The notes below the pieces were generated by a model. The model was not told the origin of the DNA. It worked only from the letters and a program-made list of their open reading frames with translations, and did not search any database. Positions 17,620 to 26,045 of a stretch of DNA of 64,000 nucleotides are shown piece by piece. The stretch lies in contig LNFI01000007.1 in assembly GCA_001464615.1 (NCBI GenBank), positions 124,001 through 188,000 of the forward strand, given 5' to 3'. The DNA is from Sphingomonadales bacterium Ga0077557. Lineage in GTDB: Bacteria; Pseudomonadota; Alphaproteobacteria; Sphingomonadales; Sphingomonadaceae. The translations under genes were made by a program, and so were the position numbers. Numbering within the stretch: position 1 is the stretch's first letter; each line of letters starts with the position of its first letter.

Positions 17620-20172
17620 TCAAGCCGAACGCGATACAAGGCATTGCGTAACGGCAGCGTCAGAACCCTCATCAAACACATATTGTCCGGGCAATTGTCC
17701 AGATAATTGTCCAGACTGGGGATAGAGCAGCTCCACCAGCGCATCGCCGCCAATCGGCTTGGCGATAACCAAGGCGAGCCCGGTCGATTCGAGCCGCGCT
17801 CGTTCGGCGTCATCGGGCGATGGCCAAAGCAATGCGGCTTGCGTGCCCTTCACCAGGGCCACTGCAGCGACCAAGCGCAATGCCCGATCCATATCCGGTT
17901 CAGCGCGGATTGTCGCATCGTCGATCAAGACCTGTTTCGGTGCCTGGGTCGAAATCAACCTTACCGCCTCGTCCGCCGATGCAGCAAACGCCACCTCGCC
18001 CGCGCACGGGGCCAGCAAGGCGCGCAACATGCTGCGCGAAATCGGGTTGCGATCGACAATCAGCAATGCCGGCCCAGGCATTTCGCCACCATCGTCAGCT
18101 GTCACTTCGGCGAGGATGAGCGGCAGCGATACGGCGAAGGTAGACCCCTCACCCGCGACGCTCGTAACCTGCACCTCTCCATCCATTGCCCGCGCAAGAT
18201 TGCGACAAATTGACAGGCCAAGCCCGGTCCCACCAAATTTGCGCGTGGTGCCAGCATCGACCTGACGGAACGATTCAAAAATCACGTCGAGCTTGTCGGC
18301 CGGGATACCAATACCGGTATCGCTGACGGCAATGGAGATTCGGCCATCCTCGGTCGTCTCGGCGCGCAATGTGACGGATCCTTCGCTGGTGAATTTCAGC
18401 GCATTCGACAGCAGATTGAAAACAATCTGGCGTACCCGCGCGGCATCCCCAACTATCATCGCTGGACAGCGATCGAGTTCGACCATGAAGGCGATCCCGC
18501 GCGCGCGCGCCTGTTCTTCCCACAAGCGCGATACTTCCCGCAACGTGACGCGCAGGTCCATCGGCACCGCCTCTAGCGTCAGATTGCCCGTTTCCATCTT
18601 GGCGACGTCAAGAATATCGTCGACCAGCGCCCGCATCGTCAGCCCTGCGCCCTGCACGACGCTCAACCGATCGCGGGTAGCCGGTGCCAGTTCCTGATCG
18701 GCCAGCATCACCTGAGTCATCCCCAGAATGCCATTGAGCGGGGTGCGAATTTCATGGCTTGTGGTCGCCAGAAATTCGGTTTTGGCAGCCAGCGCCTTTT
18801 CAAGCGCGACATTGCTGGCACCGAGATCGACGTTGGCGGCCCGCACCTCGTTACGGCTACGTCTAATGGTCACCAACCCAAAGATCAGCATCGCCACGCC
18901 AACCGAAGACGCCAGCACGATGCCGATAAAGACAATCCGCTGCTGGCGCGCCCGCGCTTTTTCGAAAGCGACGCTTTGCATCGCTTCGCTTGCCTTTAGC
19001 ATCGCAATCTTTGCGTCTTTGTTCGCATCGTCAAATCGCGCGGCCATCAATGCCGTGTTGGTCGACGCAGCGAGTTTGGCGGTTTGGTCATCGAGCCGCT
19101 TCAGCGCTTCGAGATGAACCAGGGCCAAGGCGGCACGCCCCATTTTGCTATAGGTGAGATACGCCGTTTCATGGGCATCGCGAAAAGAAAGACTGGTTTC
19201 CGCGAGGTTTACGCCAGTAAAAGTATGCGAGACGAGATCAGCGGCCTTGCCCAATTGCCCGCGCTGTAATGCCGCCTGGGCTGCAATCGCCAACATTTGA
19301 TCAAGCCTGGCCTTGCCCTCCCCCTTTGACGTCAGCCGCAGGCCAAGCGCGATGGTTTTATCAGCCTCATCGAGTTGATTGGCCTTTAGCTGGGTACGCG
19401 CGATGTTGCGGAGAAAGAAGGTTTGCTGCGCAACGCTTTTCAGCTTGCGAACGATGGCAAGCCCGCGACGATATTCAGCGATCGCCTCGGCATAGCGACC
19501 ATTTTGCACGAGATAATTGCCGCGATTGTTGAAGTTCGACACTTCAAGCCCGGCATCGCCCTTGTAGATTTCCGCTGATTGGGAATCATATTTCATTGCC
19601 GTTTCGAAATCGTCAGCCTCGCGATAGAGCGAAGCGATCTGCTGCAAGGCAATCGCCTGACTGCGCGTTTCGCCGAGCTCGCGGAAGATATTGTGGGCGG
19701 TTTGGTAGTCAGCCAGCGCCCCGGACACATTGGCCTGCAGCGTCCGCAAGCCACCACGCGCCAGCATCAGGTCTCCGCGCAATTTTATCTGCTTGGGAAT
19801 CTTCGATAAAACGACCAGGCCCCGTTCGATAACGACCGCAGCATGATCTGATTCGTTTAGACGAAGCGAGGCTTCACCTTGGAGCCAGTCCGTTTCCGCC
19901 AGCATCACAGCGGTCGACTCATTTACCGGAAGCTTCTTTATCTGCTCTTCGGCCTCTTTAGACAAAGACGCAGCCTTTGCGGGATCAGTCCGCATCGCTT
20001 CCTTGGCTTGGTCAATCAGGGTTTCATAGCTGTGCGCCGACGCTGCCCCTGACGCGGTTTCCTCGGCCTGCAAGGGAGCAATAGCAAGCACGCCCAAAAG
20101 CGCGATTACCCAGCAAAAGATGGGTCTAGGGTGCTTAGACGGGCGCATTGAGATGGACAGTTTGCATGTCAC
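17620..20172 (-). CDS. TPR-containing sensor histidine kinase with degenerate receiver
   Basis: This 850-residue membrane kinase has a signal/anchor segment and a periplasmic array of TPR-like helices (about residues 50–400). A transmembrane helix, 'IVFIGIVLASSVGVAMLIFG', follows. Next come HisKA with 'SHEIRTPLNG' and HATPase with N ('NLLSNALKF'), G1 ('DTGIGIP') and G2 ('GGTGLGLSI') boxes. The C-terminal receiver-like domain ('ALLIVDRNPISRSML') looks degenerate around the phospho-acceptor. The last residues contain (S/P)GQ repeats encoded by a tandem 12-mer. GTG 20172 has GGGGAT upstream; ATG 20148 is an alternative. The gene lies between the EAL gene and the response regulator. Confidence 0.9.
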   Translation of the reverse strand: MTCKLSISMRPSKHPRPIFCWVIALLGVLAIAPLQAEETASGAASAHSYETLIDQAKEAMRTDPAKAASLSKEAEEQIKKLPVNESTAVMLAETDWLQGEASLRLNESDHAAVVIERGLVVLSKIPKQIKLRGDLMLARGGLRTLQANVSGALADYQTAHNIFRELGETRSQAIALQQIASLYREADDFETAMKYDSQSAEIYKGDAGLEVSNFNNRGNYLVQNGRYAEAIAEYRRGLAIVRKLKSVAQQTFFLRNIARTQLKANQLDEADKTIALGLRLTSKGEGKARLDQMLAIAAQAALQRGQLGKAADLVSHTFTGVNLAETSLSFRDAHETAYLTYSKMGRAALALVHLEALKRLDDQTAKLAASTNTALMAARFDDANKDAKIAMLKASEAMQSVAFEKARARQQRIVFIGIVLASSVGVAMLIFGLVTIRRSRNEVRAANVDLGASNVALEKALAAKTEFLATTSHEIRTPLNGILGMTQVMLADQELAPATRDRLSVVQGAGLTMRALVDDILDVAKMETGNLTLEAVPMDLRVTLREVSRLWEEQARARGIAFMVELDRCPAMIVGDAARVRQIVFNLLSNALKFTSEGSVTLRAETTEDGRISIAVSDTGIGIPADKLDVIFESFRQVDAGTTRKFGGTGLGLSICRNLARAMDGEVQVTSVAGEGSTFAVSLPLILAEVTADDGGEMPGPALLIVDRNPISRSMLRALLAPCAGEVAFAASADEAVRLISTQAPKQVLIDDATIRAEPDMDRALRLVAAVALVKGTQAALLWPSPDDAERARLESTGLALVIAKPIGGDALVELLYPQSGQLSGQLPGQYVFDEGSDAAVTQCLVSRSA
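17681..17716. repeat. Tandem 12-bp repeat at the 3' end of the kinase gene
   Basis: Three units of ATTGTCC followed by GGGCA, AGATA and AGACT lie head to tail. They encode the repeating four-residue unit (S/P)GQL on the minus strand, close to the C-terminus. Such a tract can change copy number by slippage without shifting the frame. Confidence 0.8.
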
Positions 20173-20217
20173 CGTTATCCCCGCGAGCGGTTAACTCCAA
20201 CCTAACATGCGCGCCAA

Positions 20218-21657
20218 TCAGGCACTCTTCCAAAAACTCGCCGGGCGGAAGAAGGAAGCACGCGGATCTGCTGCCGCAATCAAGTGCCGCTCCTCTTCCA
20301 GAAACTGCTGAAAGGCATCGATGGAGATTGGCCGGCTGATCAAAAAGCCCTGGACCATATCGCACCCCATCACGCTCAGCAGGGCCATCGCCGCCTGGGT
20401 TTCAACGCCCTCTGCAGTTACCTCCATGTCCAGCGCATGCGCCAGATCAATGGTCGATCGCACGATCAGGGGATCGCGGTTGCTGCTCGTCAACTGGGTG
20501 ACGAACAGCTTGTCGATCTTCAGTTCTTTGGCGGGCAGCTGCTTGAGATAGGCGAGCGAGGAGAGCCCTGCGCCATAATCGTCAATCGCCAACGTGATGC
20601 CGGTTTCGGCAAATACCTGAAGATGGGCAATAGCGGTCTCAGGATCCCGAATCACCGATGTCTCGGTAATTTCGAAGCCGATACGCGCGCCGCCCGACTG
20701 CACCATCTGGCAGGCGCGCGCCACAAAGGTGGAATCGCAGAGCAGCTGGCCGGAGATATTGATAAAGAGCAACAGATCATGCCCGGCGGCGGCCAGCATC
20801 TTTTGATCCGCAATGACTTGATCAAGCGTCCAAAGCGTCAACGGGCCGATCGCGTTGGATTCCTCCGCCGCTGGGATGAAGTCCCCGGGCAAAATCAAAC
20901 CGCGCACGGGATGCTGCCAGCGCACCAGCGCTTCGGCGCTGGATATCTCCTGCCGACGCAAATGGACCTTGGGCTGATATTGCAGGAACATCTCACCGCG
21001 ATCGACGGCTTGTTTGAGGTCGCGAACCAGGCTGACACGATCAAAGGCAGGGGTCCCAAGCGAGAGATCGCGGATCGTCATTCGGTTATCATGACGCGCC
21101 TCAGCCAGCGCCTGTTCGGCCTCTTCGACCAGCCGAACATCTTCAGCCGTTGCAATCGGTGCTGCGGCACCACCAAGGACCAGTTCAATTCGGTGCGGTT
21201 CACCGTCCAGATCAATGGCTTCGGCAAAGACGTGCTGCAATCGATCAAAAGCGTCCTGGACATCCTGAATATCGTCGCCGCCAAAGCCAAATTCCAGCGT
21301 GGTTCTGCCAATTACCGCCAGGCGCGCGTCAGGCAGATGTTCAGAAACCCGATCGGCAACATCCATGATCAGGCAATCCGCACGCGGCGCACCAAGATGC
21401 CGCCGCAAGGGCACGAAGTTCATGATTTCTGCAAAACACAGGAACCGCCAAGGGGCGATCATCGGTAAAGCGTCCGACAAATCGGCAGCCAAGTCGTCCA
21501 GGGCAGGCGGCAAGCTTTTGACAATGAACGGCATATCGAGCTGCAGCCCAATATCGCCCGACGCAGCGAGCCCAGACGCGGAGGCGGACGCAAAAAGCGA
21601 TCGTCGCGTGAGGCGGTCATCCATGTGACCGAGGCCATGATCAGCTGCACGCATCAT
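20218..21657 (-). CDS. EAL domain c-di-GMP phosphodiesterase
   Basis: The 479-residue protein has an N-terminal region resembling a worn GGDEF domain ('AEQALAEARHDN') and a full EAL domain. The EAL residues look complete: 'SAEALVRW', N in 'FINIS', 'FEITET', 'AIDDYGAG', 'LKIDKLF', 'AEGVET' and 'VQGFLISRP'. An active phosphodiesterase that hydrolyses c-di-GMP is therefore expected. It begins a three-gene signalling operon with the histidine kinase (45 bases downstream) and the response regulator. The N-terminal 'SGDIGLQLD' region shows no signal peptide. Confidence 0.92.
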   Translation of the reverse strand: MMRAADHGLGHMDDRLTRRSLFASASASGLAASGDIGLQLDMPFIVKSLPPALDDLAADLSDALPMIAPWRFLCFAEIMNFVPLRRHLGAPRADCLIMDVADRVSEHLPDARLAVIGRTTLEFGFGGDDIQDVQDAFDRLQHVFAEAIDLDGEPHRIELVLGGAAAPIATAEDVRLVEEAEQALAEARHDNRMTIRDLSLGTPAFDRVSLVRDLKQAVDRGEMFLQYQPKVHLRRQEISSAEALVRWQHPVRGLILPGDFIPAAEESNAIGPLTLWTLDQVIADQKMLAAAGHDLLLFINISGQLLCDSTFVARACQMVQSGGARIGFEITETSVIRDPETAIAHLQVFAETGITLAIDDYGAGLSSLAYLKQLPAKELKIDKLFVTQLTSSNRDPLIVRSTIDLAHALDMEVTAEGVETQAAMALLSVMGCDMVQGFLISRPISIDAFQQFLEEERHLIAAADPRASFFRPASFWKSA

Positions 21658-21755
21658 TCACCTTGGGTTGTACGGCTCAGCCTTGAAAGAAAGGTTAAGC
21701 GCCGCTTTCGGGCGCCAAAGCCGTTCAGCGATCTCCGCGCTTTGGCACCGTCACA

Positions 21756-21784
21756 TTGCATCATGGTAAAAAAAGTTTTAATAA
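21756..21784 (+). promoter_or_regulatory. Candidate sigma-70 promoter for the 18-residue peptide gene
   Basis: TTGCAT at 21756–21761 and TAATAA at 21779–21784 are separated by exactly 17 bases. Transcription would start near 21791, just upstream of the small frame at 21822. It is the only convincing promoter-like pair in this intergenic region. Confidence 0.45.
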
Positions 21785-21821
21785 AACAGCGCGTTCGTCA
21801 TGAACGTAGTCTGGGAGACAA

Positions 21822-21878
21822 ATGATGTTGGATCTTTTTGTATCGCTGTTCCACCAGGAAGAAATGCGTCCCTGGTAA
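21822..21878 (+). CDS. Possible 18-residue peptide gene
   Basis: The frame encodes MMLDLFVSLFHQEEMRPW. GGGAG lies six bases before the start, a candidate promoter about 40 bases upstream, and a strong hairpin begins eight bases after the stop. No other gene on the plus strand follows, because argE-like 22077–23240 is on the minus strand; it would therefore be an independent unit, not a leader peptide. The peptide is amphipathic with a hydrophobic start. Coding is inferred from context alone. Confidence 0.35.
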   Translation: MMLDLFVSLFHQEEMRPW

Positions 21879-21885
21879 ACGCATA

Positions 21886-21947
21886 ATCGGTCCGATTCCC
21901 TCATAATCTACTGATATTTCAGTGAAATTTGTTGGAATCGGGCCGAT
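21886..21947 (+). other. Large inverted repeat / RNA hairpin after the small peptide gene
   Basis: ATCGGTCCGATTCC pairs with GGAATCGGGCCGAT over 14 positions, with one G·U in RNA on the plus strand. The 34-base loop contains CTGA-TATT-TCAG, a second small stem. No T-run follows. It could act as a terminator with a helper, protect the 3' end of a short RNA, or bind a protein. Confidence 0.55.
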
Positions 21948-22076
21948 GACACCCGCCCAACAATTGGCAAGCGTTCAATTGTCGCGCTGGTGTACCAAAT
22001 TGAAACGGTTTCCCGAATCGGGACATATTGCGATTCGTAAACTGCGTGTTTTACGCAGAAATCCCTCATTCAGCGG

Positions 22077-23240
22077 TTAGCGAAGCGCCTCAATCAGCCG
22101 CTCCATAAAGCCAGCGCCGCGCTCCCATTGAGCGATTTCCAGAAATTCATCAGGTTGATGTGCCTGCTCGATCGAGCCGGGCCCACAGATAATCGTCGAA
22201 AATCCCGCCTCCTGAAACTGCCCTGCTTCCGCCGCATAGGGGACCATCCGGGGCGGGCCATTGTCACCGGCCAAGCGGCGCGCCAAATGTTCGGCGGGGC
22301 TATCGGGATCAGGCACTAAACAAGGTGTCTTCGATCGCCGCACCACCGATACGCCTGCGTCCCCAAATTGTGCCTTGATCCTGGCATCCTCGCTTGCAGC
22401 CAGGGCGAGAAATGGCGCAACGATCGCCTCCGGATTTTGCCCCGGTGGCGTGCGCAGATCGAACACAAAGCTGCATTTGCCCGCGAGAATGTTGACGGCG
22501 GTCCCGCCCTGAATCTGGCCGATCGTGAGCGTGGCGTGTGGCGGCACGAACCCGGATTGTGGATCGCCCTGTCGTTCAAGCTGATCGGCGATATCGGCGA
22601 GTTTCTGCATCAATCGCACCGCCACCATATTGGCCGACACACCCAGATGGGTGAGGCTGGAATGCGCTTCATGCCCGGTGACATTGACGATCCAGCTTGA
22701 AATGCCCTTATGGCCGGTAACAACCTCCATATTGGTGGGTTCACCGACGATGACCGCCATCGGCGCGGGCAGATTCCGCACGAGTTCGCGGATCATCGAC
22801 GGGGCGCCGAGACAGCCGACCTCCTCGTCATAGGAAAAAGCGAGGTGAACCGGACGCTCGAGTCGCGCGGCAAGGATATCGGGGGCGGCTGCCAAAGCGA
22901 GCGCGAGAAACCCCTTCATGTCGCTGGTGCCGCGCCCATAAAATCGATCGCCACGCTGCGTCAGCGTCCAGGGATCGCTGGTCCAGTCCTGCCCATCGAC
23001 CGGGACCACATCGGTATGGCCGGAAAGGACGACACCACCCGCGACCATTGGTCCCAGGGTCGCATACAAATTCGCCTTGGTTCCCTCCGCGTTCATCACC
23101 CGATGCGACGCGATACCCAGACCGCCCAGCAACGCCTCGACATGGCTGATCAGCGCAAGGTTTGACTCACGCGACGTGGTATCAAAGGCGATGAACTGTT
23201 CAAGGATGGCGGTTGCGCGCGTGACGAGGTCAGTGGTCAT
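22077..23240 (-). CDS. argE: Acetylornithine deacetylase (M20 family metallopeptidase)
   Basis: The 387-residue M20 enzyme has the metal-binding series 'LSGHTDVVPVDG' (H, D), 'GRGTSDMKG' (bridging D), 'YDEEVGCLGA' (catalytic and metal-binding Glu pair) and a C-terminal 'GSIEQAHQPDE' (His). 'EPTNMEVVTGHKG' is typical of ArgE-type members. The expected reaction is removal of the acetyl group from N2-acetylornithine in arginine synthesis; succinyl-diaminopimelate or carboxypeptidase activity is the alternative. No arginine gene is adjacent. Confidence 0.85.
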   Translation of the reverse strand: MTTDLVTRATAILEQFIAFDTTSRESNLALISHVEALLGGLGIASHRVMNAEGTKANLYATLGPMVAGGVVLSGHTDVVPVDGQDWTSDPWTLTQRGDRFYGRGTSDMKGFLALALAAAPDILAARLERPVHLAFSYDEEVGCLGAPSMIRELVRNLPAPMAVIVGEPTNMEVVTGHKGISSWIVNVTGHEAHSSLTHLGVSANMVAVRLMQKLADIADQLERQGDPQSGFVPPHATLTIGQIQGGTAVNILAGKCSFVFDLRTPPGQNPEAIVAPFLALAASEDARIKAQFGDAGVSVVRRSKTPCLVPDPDSPAEHLARRLAGDNGPPRMVPYAAEAGQFQEAGFSTIICGPGSIEQAHQPDEFLEIAQWERGAGFMERLIEALR

Positions 23241-23277
23241 GCGCCAACCCTAGGCGACTGTGCGGTGCGCGCCAAAT

Positions 23278-24762
23278 TTAGGCCGAAACCGGCTCCCGTC
23301 GCACCGCACCAACCGCCGCCTTTGGTTCAGGATTGGAAAACACCATCTCGTCATCCACCGACCCAAAGCGCAGCGCGGTCAAGTCTTTCAGATAATTCTG
23401 ATGCACTTGCCAGGGTTGCTTGTCGCCCTGTTTGGGGAAACGTTCCATCGCGCGGGTGACATAGCCCGAGGTAAAATCAAGGAACGGCGCTGCCTCCAGA
23501 TCGCCGGCGATGCGCGGCGTGGCTTGGCGCAGGCCCCGCTTTTTCATCGTATTGAGCAAGCGACAGACATAGGCGCAGGTCAGATCAGCCTTCAGCGTCC
23601 AGGAGGCATTGGTATAGCCGAAGGACGAGGCGAGATTGGGCATGTCGCTATACATCATGCCCTTGTAATTGAATGTCTTGGCGAGATCGCGCGGTTGCCC
23701 GTCAACGGTGAAGGCGACGTCGCTCAGCAATTGCAGCTCCAGCCCGGTCGCGGTGACGATGATGTCAGCATCCAGCCGCTTGCCCGACGCCAGCGCCACG
23801 CCCGCGGTGTCGAAATGCGCGATCGTGTCGGTCACGACCGACGCGCTTCCCGCCTTGATTGCATCGAACAGGTCGGAATCGGGCACCAGGCACAGCCGCT
23901 GGTCCCAGACATTGTAGCGGGGTGTGAAATGCGCAGCGATCGTCTCGCTTGGCAAATGTTCACCGAGCATCGTCAGCACGCGCTGTTTGGCCCGGACCGG
24001 ATGCTTGCGGGCCGCGTTGTAGAAATACATGCCGAACAACACGTTGCGCCAGCGCACCAGCGCATAAGCGAGCTTCGAGGGCAGCAATTTCCGCAGGCGA
24101 TTGGCCAGCGCATCCTCTGACGGGCGCGAGACGACATATGTGGGCGAGCGTTGCAGCATCGTTACATGGGCGGCGGTCTGCGCCATTTCGGGCACGATCG
24201 TGACAGCGGTCGCGCCAGAGCCGATCACGACCACATTCTTGCCGGCATAATCGAGCGTGTCGGGCCAGAATTGCGGGTGGATGATCTGCCCGGCGAAATC
24301 CTCTGCGCCCGGAAAATCGGGCATATGGCCCTTGGCATAGTTGTAATAGCCCGAGCACATGAAGAGGAAATTGCAGCTATACTGTACCTCGCGCCCCTCG
24401 GTGACGGCGGTCACCGTCCAGCGCGCGTCCTCGGTCGACCAGCTTGCAGCGGAGACGTGGTGGTTGAAGCGGATTTGCTTGTCGATGCCGTATTTGGCGG
24501 CGGTGCGCTTGACATAATTCAGGATGTTCGGCCCGTCAGCAATCGCCTTCGCCTCGGTCCACGGCTCGAAAATATAGCCGAGCGTGTACATGTCGGAATC
24601 GGAACGGATACCGGGATAGCGAAACAGGTCCCAGGTGCCGCCCATGTCAGCACGGCCTTCAAGGATCATATAGCTGCGGTCTGGGCTTTTGTCCTGCAGA
24701 TGATAGCCTGCCCCCACCCCGGAAATCCCGGCCCCCACCACGATTACGTCGACATGATCCAT
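23278..24762 (-). CDS. Flavin-containing Baeyer-Villiger-type monooxygenase
   Basis: The 494-residue protein has an N-terminal FAD site ('VVGAGISGVGAGYHL'), an 'ADMGGTWDLFRYPGI' segment, and 'FAGQIIHPQFWPD', matching the FxGxxxHxxxWP/D fingerprint of class B monooxygenases. A second dinucleotide site for NADPH, 'VVVIGSGATAVTIV', follows. The family oxidises ketones, amines or sulfides. ATG 24762 is chosen because AGGAGG lies seven bases upstream. It lies downstream of the tetR gene on the same strand, 105 bases away, and may be controlled by it. Confidence 0.9.
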   Translation of the reverse strand: MDHVDVIVVGAGISGVGAGYHLQDKSPDRSYMILEGRADMGGTWDLFRYPGIRSDSDMYTLGYIFEPWTEAKAIADGPNILNYVKRTAAKYGIDKQIRFNHHVSAASWSTEDARWTVTAVTEGREVQYSCNFLFMCSGYYNYAKGHMPDFPGAEDFAGQIIHPQFWPDTLDYAGKNVVVIGSGATAVTIVPEMAQTAAHVTMLQRSPTYVVSRPSEDALANRLRKLLPSKLAYALVRWRNVLFGMYFYNAARKHPVRAKQRVLTMLGEHLPSETIAAHFTPRYNVWDQRLCLVPDSDLFDAIKAGSASVVTDTIAHFDTAGVALASGKRLDADIIVTATGLELQLLSDVAFTVDGQPRDLAKTFNYKGMMYSDMPNLASSFGYTNASWTLKADLTCAYVCRLLNTMKKRGLRQATPRIAGDLEAAPFLDFTSGYVTRAMERFPKQGDKQPWQVHQNYLKDLTALRFGSVDDEMVFSNPEPKAAVGAVRREPVSA

Positions 24763-24867
24763 TGTGGCACCTCCTGTGCCCATACCTGATATTCGATTTT
24801 CCAGCAGGGTGCAAAGGGAAGCGACGTCAAACCTGCCGTTTCCTCGGATATTGTGCTGCCAACCCTG

Positions 24868-25446
24868 CTATTGCGGCCACAACCCAATGCGGCCGAATTG
24901 CGTACTCATCGCATCAAAGCGCGAGACATCGCCCGCTCCCCTGGCAATCATCATCGCTCCTTCTAGCGCGGCGAACAATGCCATCGCGTGGTCCCGCATC
25001 ACATCGCCATCGGTTGGCGCGCTGGCGGCGCGCCCGAGCATCGTGGCAAGCCAGGTCACATTGAGATCGATGAAGCGGCGTACTTCGGCTTTGACCTCGG
25101 GCGGAACAGCATCGGTTTCTGCGGCCAGCATGCCGCACAGGCACATCTTGCCATCCTGCTCCAGCGTTGCCCGAATTGTGGCGACATAGGCAGCAAGCGC
25201 CGCGCGCGGATCCGGTCGCTTCTGGTCGATTGCATCAAAGTGCGCGACCAGTCGATCCGTGTAGCGGCGCGCGACCGCCGCCGCTAAATGCCCCTTGGTC
25301 GGGAAATGATAATGCACACTGGCGCTCTTGATCCCGACGGCCGAGGCCACGTCACGAAAACTGAGACCGTTATAGCCGACAGCCTGCATGATCTGCTGTG
25401 CAGCATCGAGAATAGATGAGGCGGTGGCCGCCGGAGCAATGGTCAT
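24868..25446 (-). CDS. TetR family transcriptional repressor
   Basis: The 192-residue protein has an N-terminal helix-turn-helix ('GLSFRDVASAVGIKSASVHYHFPTK' region) followed by a variable ligand-binding domain ('CLCGMLAAE', resembling TetR_C regulators of oxidative genes). Two copies of one palindrome lie in its promoter region, facing the divergent VOC gene. This suggests it represses both itself and that gene. The monooxygenase downstream may belong to the same regulon. The inducer is unknown. Confidence 0.92.
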   Translation of the reverse strand: MTIAPAATASSILDAAQQIMQAVGYNGLSFRDVASAVGIKSASVHYHFPTKGHLAAAVARRYTDRLVAHFDAIDQKRPDPRAALAAYVATIRATLEQDGKMCLCGMLAAETDAVPPEVKAEVRRFIDLNVTWLATMLGRAASAPTDGDVMRDHAMALFAALEGAMMIARGAGDVSRFDAMSTQFGRIGLWPQ

Positions 25447-25460
25447 TCAGATAATTCTAC

Positions 25461-25474
25461 CTATCGTTAGATAG
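25461..25474. promoter_or_regulatory. TetR-type operator copy 1
   Basis: CTATC-GTTA-GATAG is an inverted repeat with a 4-base spacer, 15 bases upstream of the tetR start. Its extended form TACCTATCGTTAGATAG matches copy 2 read on the other strand. Confidence 0.6.
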
Positions 25475-25513
25475 CCGTTGACGGGCTGGGACATTGAGGC
25501 CACAAAGGCCTGC

Positions 25514-25527
25514 CTATCTATCGATAG
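25514..25527. promoter_or_regulatory. TetR-type operator copy 2
   Basis: CTATC-TATC-GATAG is the same inverted repeat as copy 1, 53 bases away, close to five helical turns. On the minus strand it reads TACCTATCGATAGATAG, differing from copy 1 by one central base. It lies about 38 bases upstream of the VOC gene start. Confidence 0.6.
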
Positions 25528-25564
25528 GTAACAAGCCCCGTAATTGCAACCAACAGGAGAGCCC

Positions 25565-25942
25565 ATGTTTTTCCATGTCATGGTGGGTGCCACCGATCTT
25601 GAAGCCTCAAAGACCTTCTATGATGCAACCCTTGCAACGCTCGATATCCCGAGCAAGGGACAGTTCCGCGCACAACCGCAAGCCTATATGTATGGCGATC
25701 CCGCAACTGGCCTGTTCTTCATCACTGACACGATCGACGGCAACCCGGCCACCCATGCCAATGGCGGCACGATCATGTTCAGCGCCAAATCCAAGGATGC
25801 CGTTGACGCGTGGTATGCCGCTGGCCTCGCCAATGGCGGCACGGCCGAGGACGCCCCTGCCCCGGCCGGTCTGCCGGGCGCGACCATCGCGCGTTTGCGC
25901 GACCCAACGGGCAACAAGATCGGCGTGATCACCTTCGCCTGA
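25565..25942 (+). CDS. VOC family protein (glyoxalase/bleomycin-resistance fold)
   Basis: The 125-residue protein opens 'MFFHVMVGATDLEASKTFYD', the first beta-alpha unit of the vicinal-oxygen-chelate fold, and ends 'IARLRDPTGNKIGVITFA', the characteristic final strand. Members bind a metal and act as lyases, dioxygenases or binding proteins. The start is ATG 25565 with CAGGAGAG upstream. It is divergent from tetR, with both operators between them, so it is probably the repressor's main target. Substrate unknown. Confidence 0.88.
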   Translation: MFFHVMVGATDLEASKTFYDATLATLDIPSKGQFRAQPQAYMYGDPATGLFFITDTIDGNPATHANGGTIMFSAKSKDAVDAWYAAGLANGGTAEDAPAPAGLPGATIARLRDPTGNKIGVITFA

Positions 25943-26045
25943 TCCGCCACCTGGCGACGGTCGCGATCGGCGCGACCGTCGCTTGCGGCAAGCCGGATCT
26001 GCGCGCCTTCGAATAGCTGCGCGCGTACCGCATGAGGCCGATGGC

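Noticed and set aside
20284..21468. 394-residue open frame on the plus strand
   Set aside because: It is antisense to the EAL gene; composition is typical of a GC-rich shadow frame.
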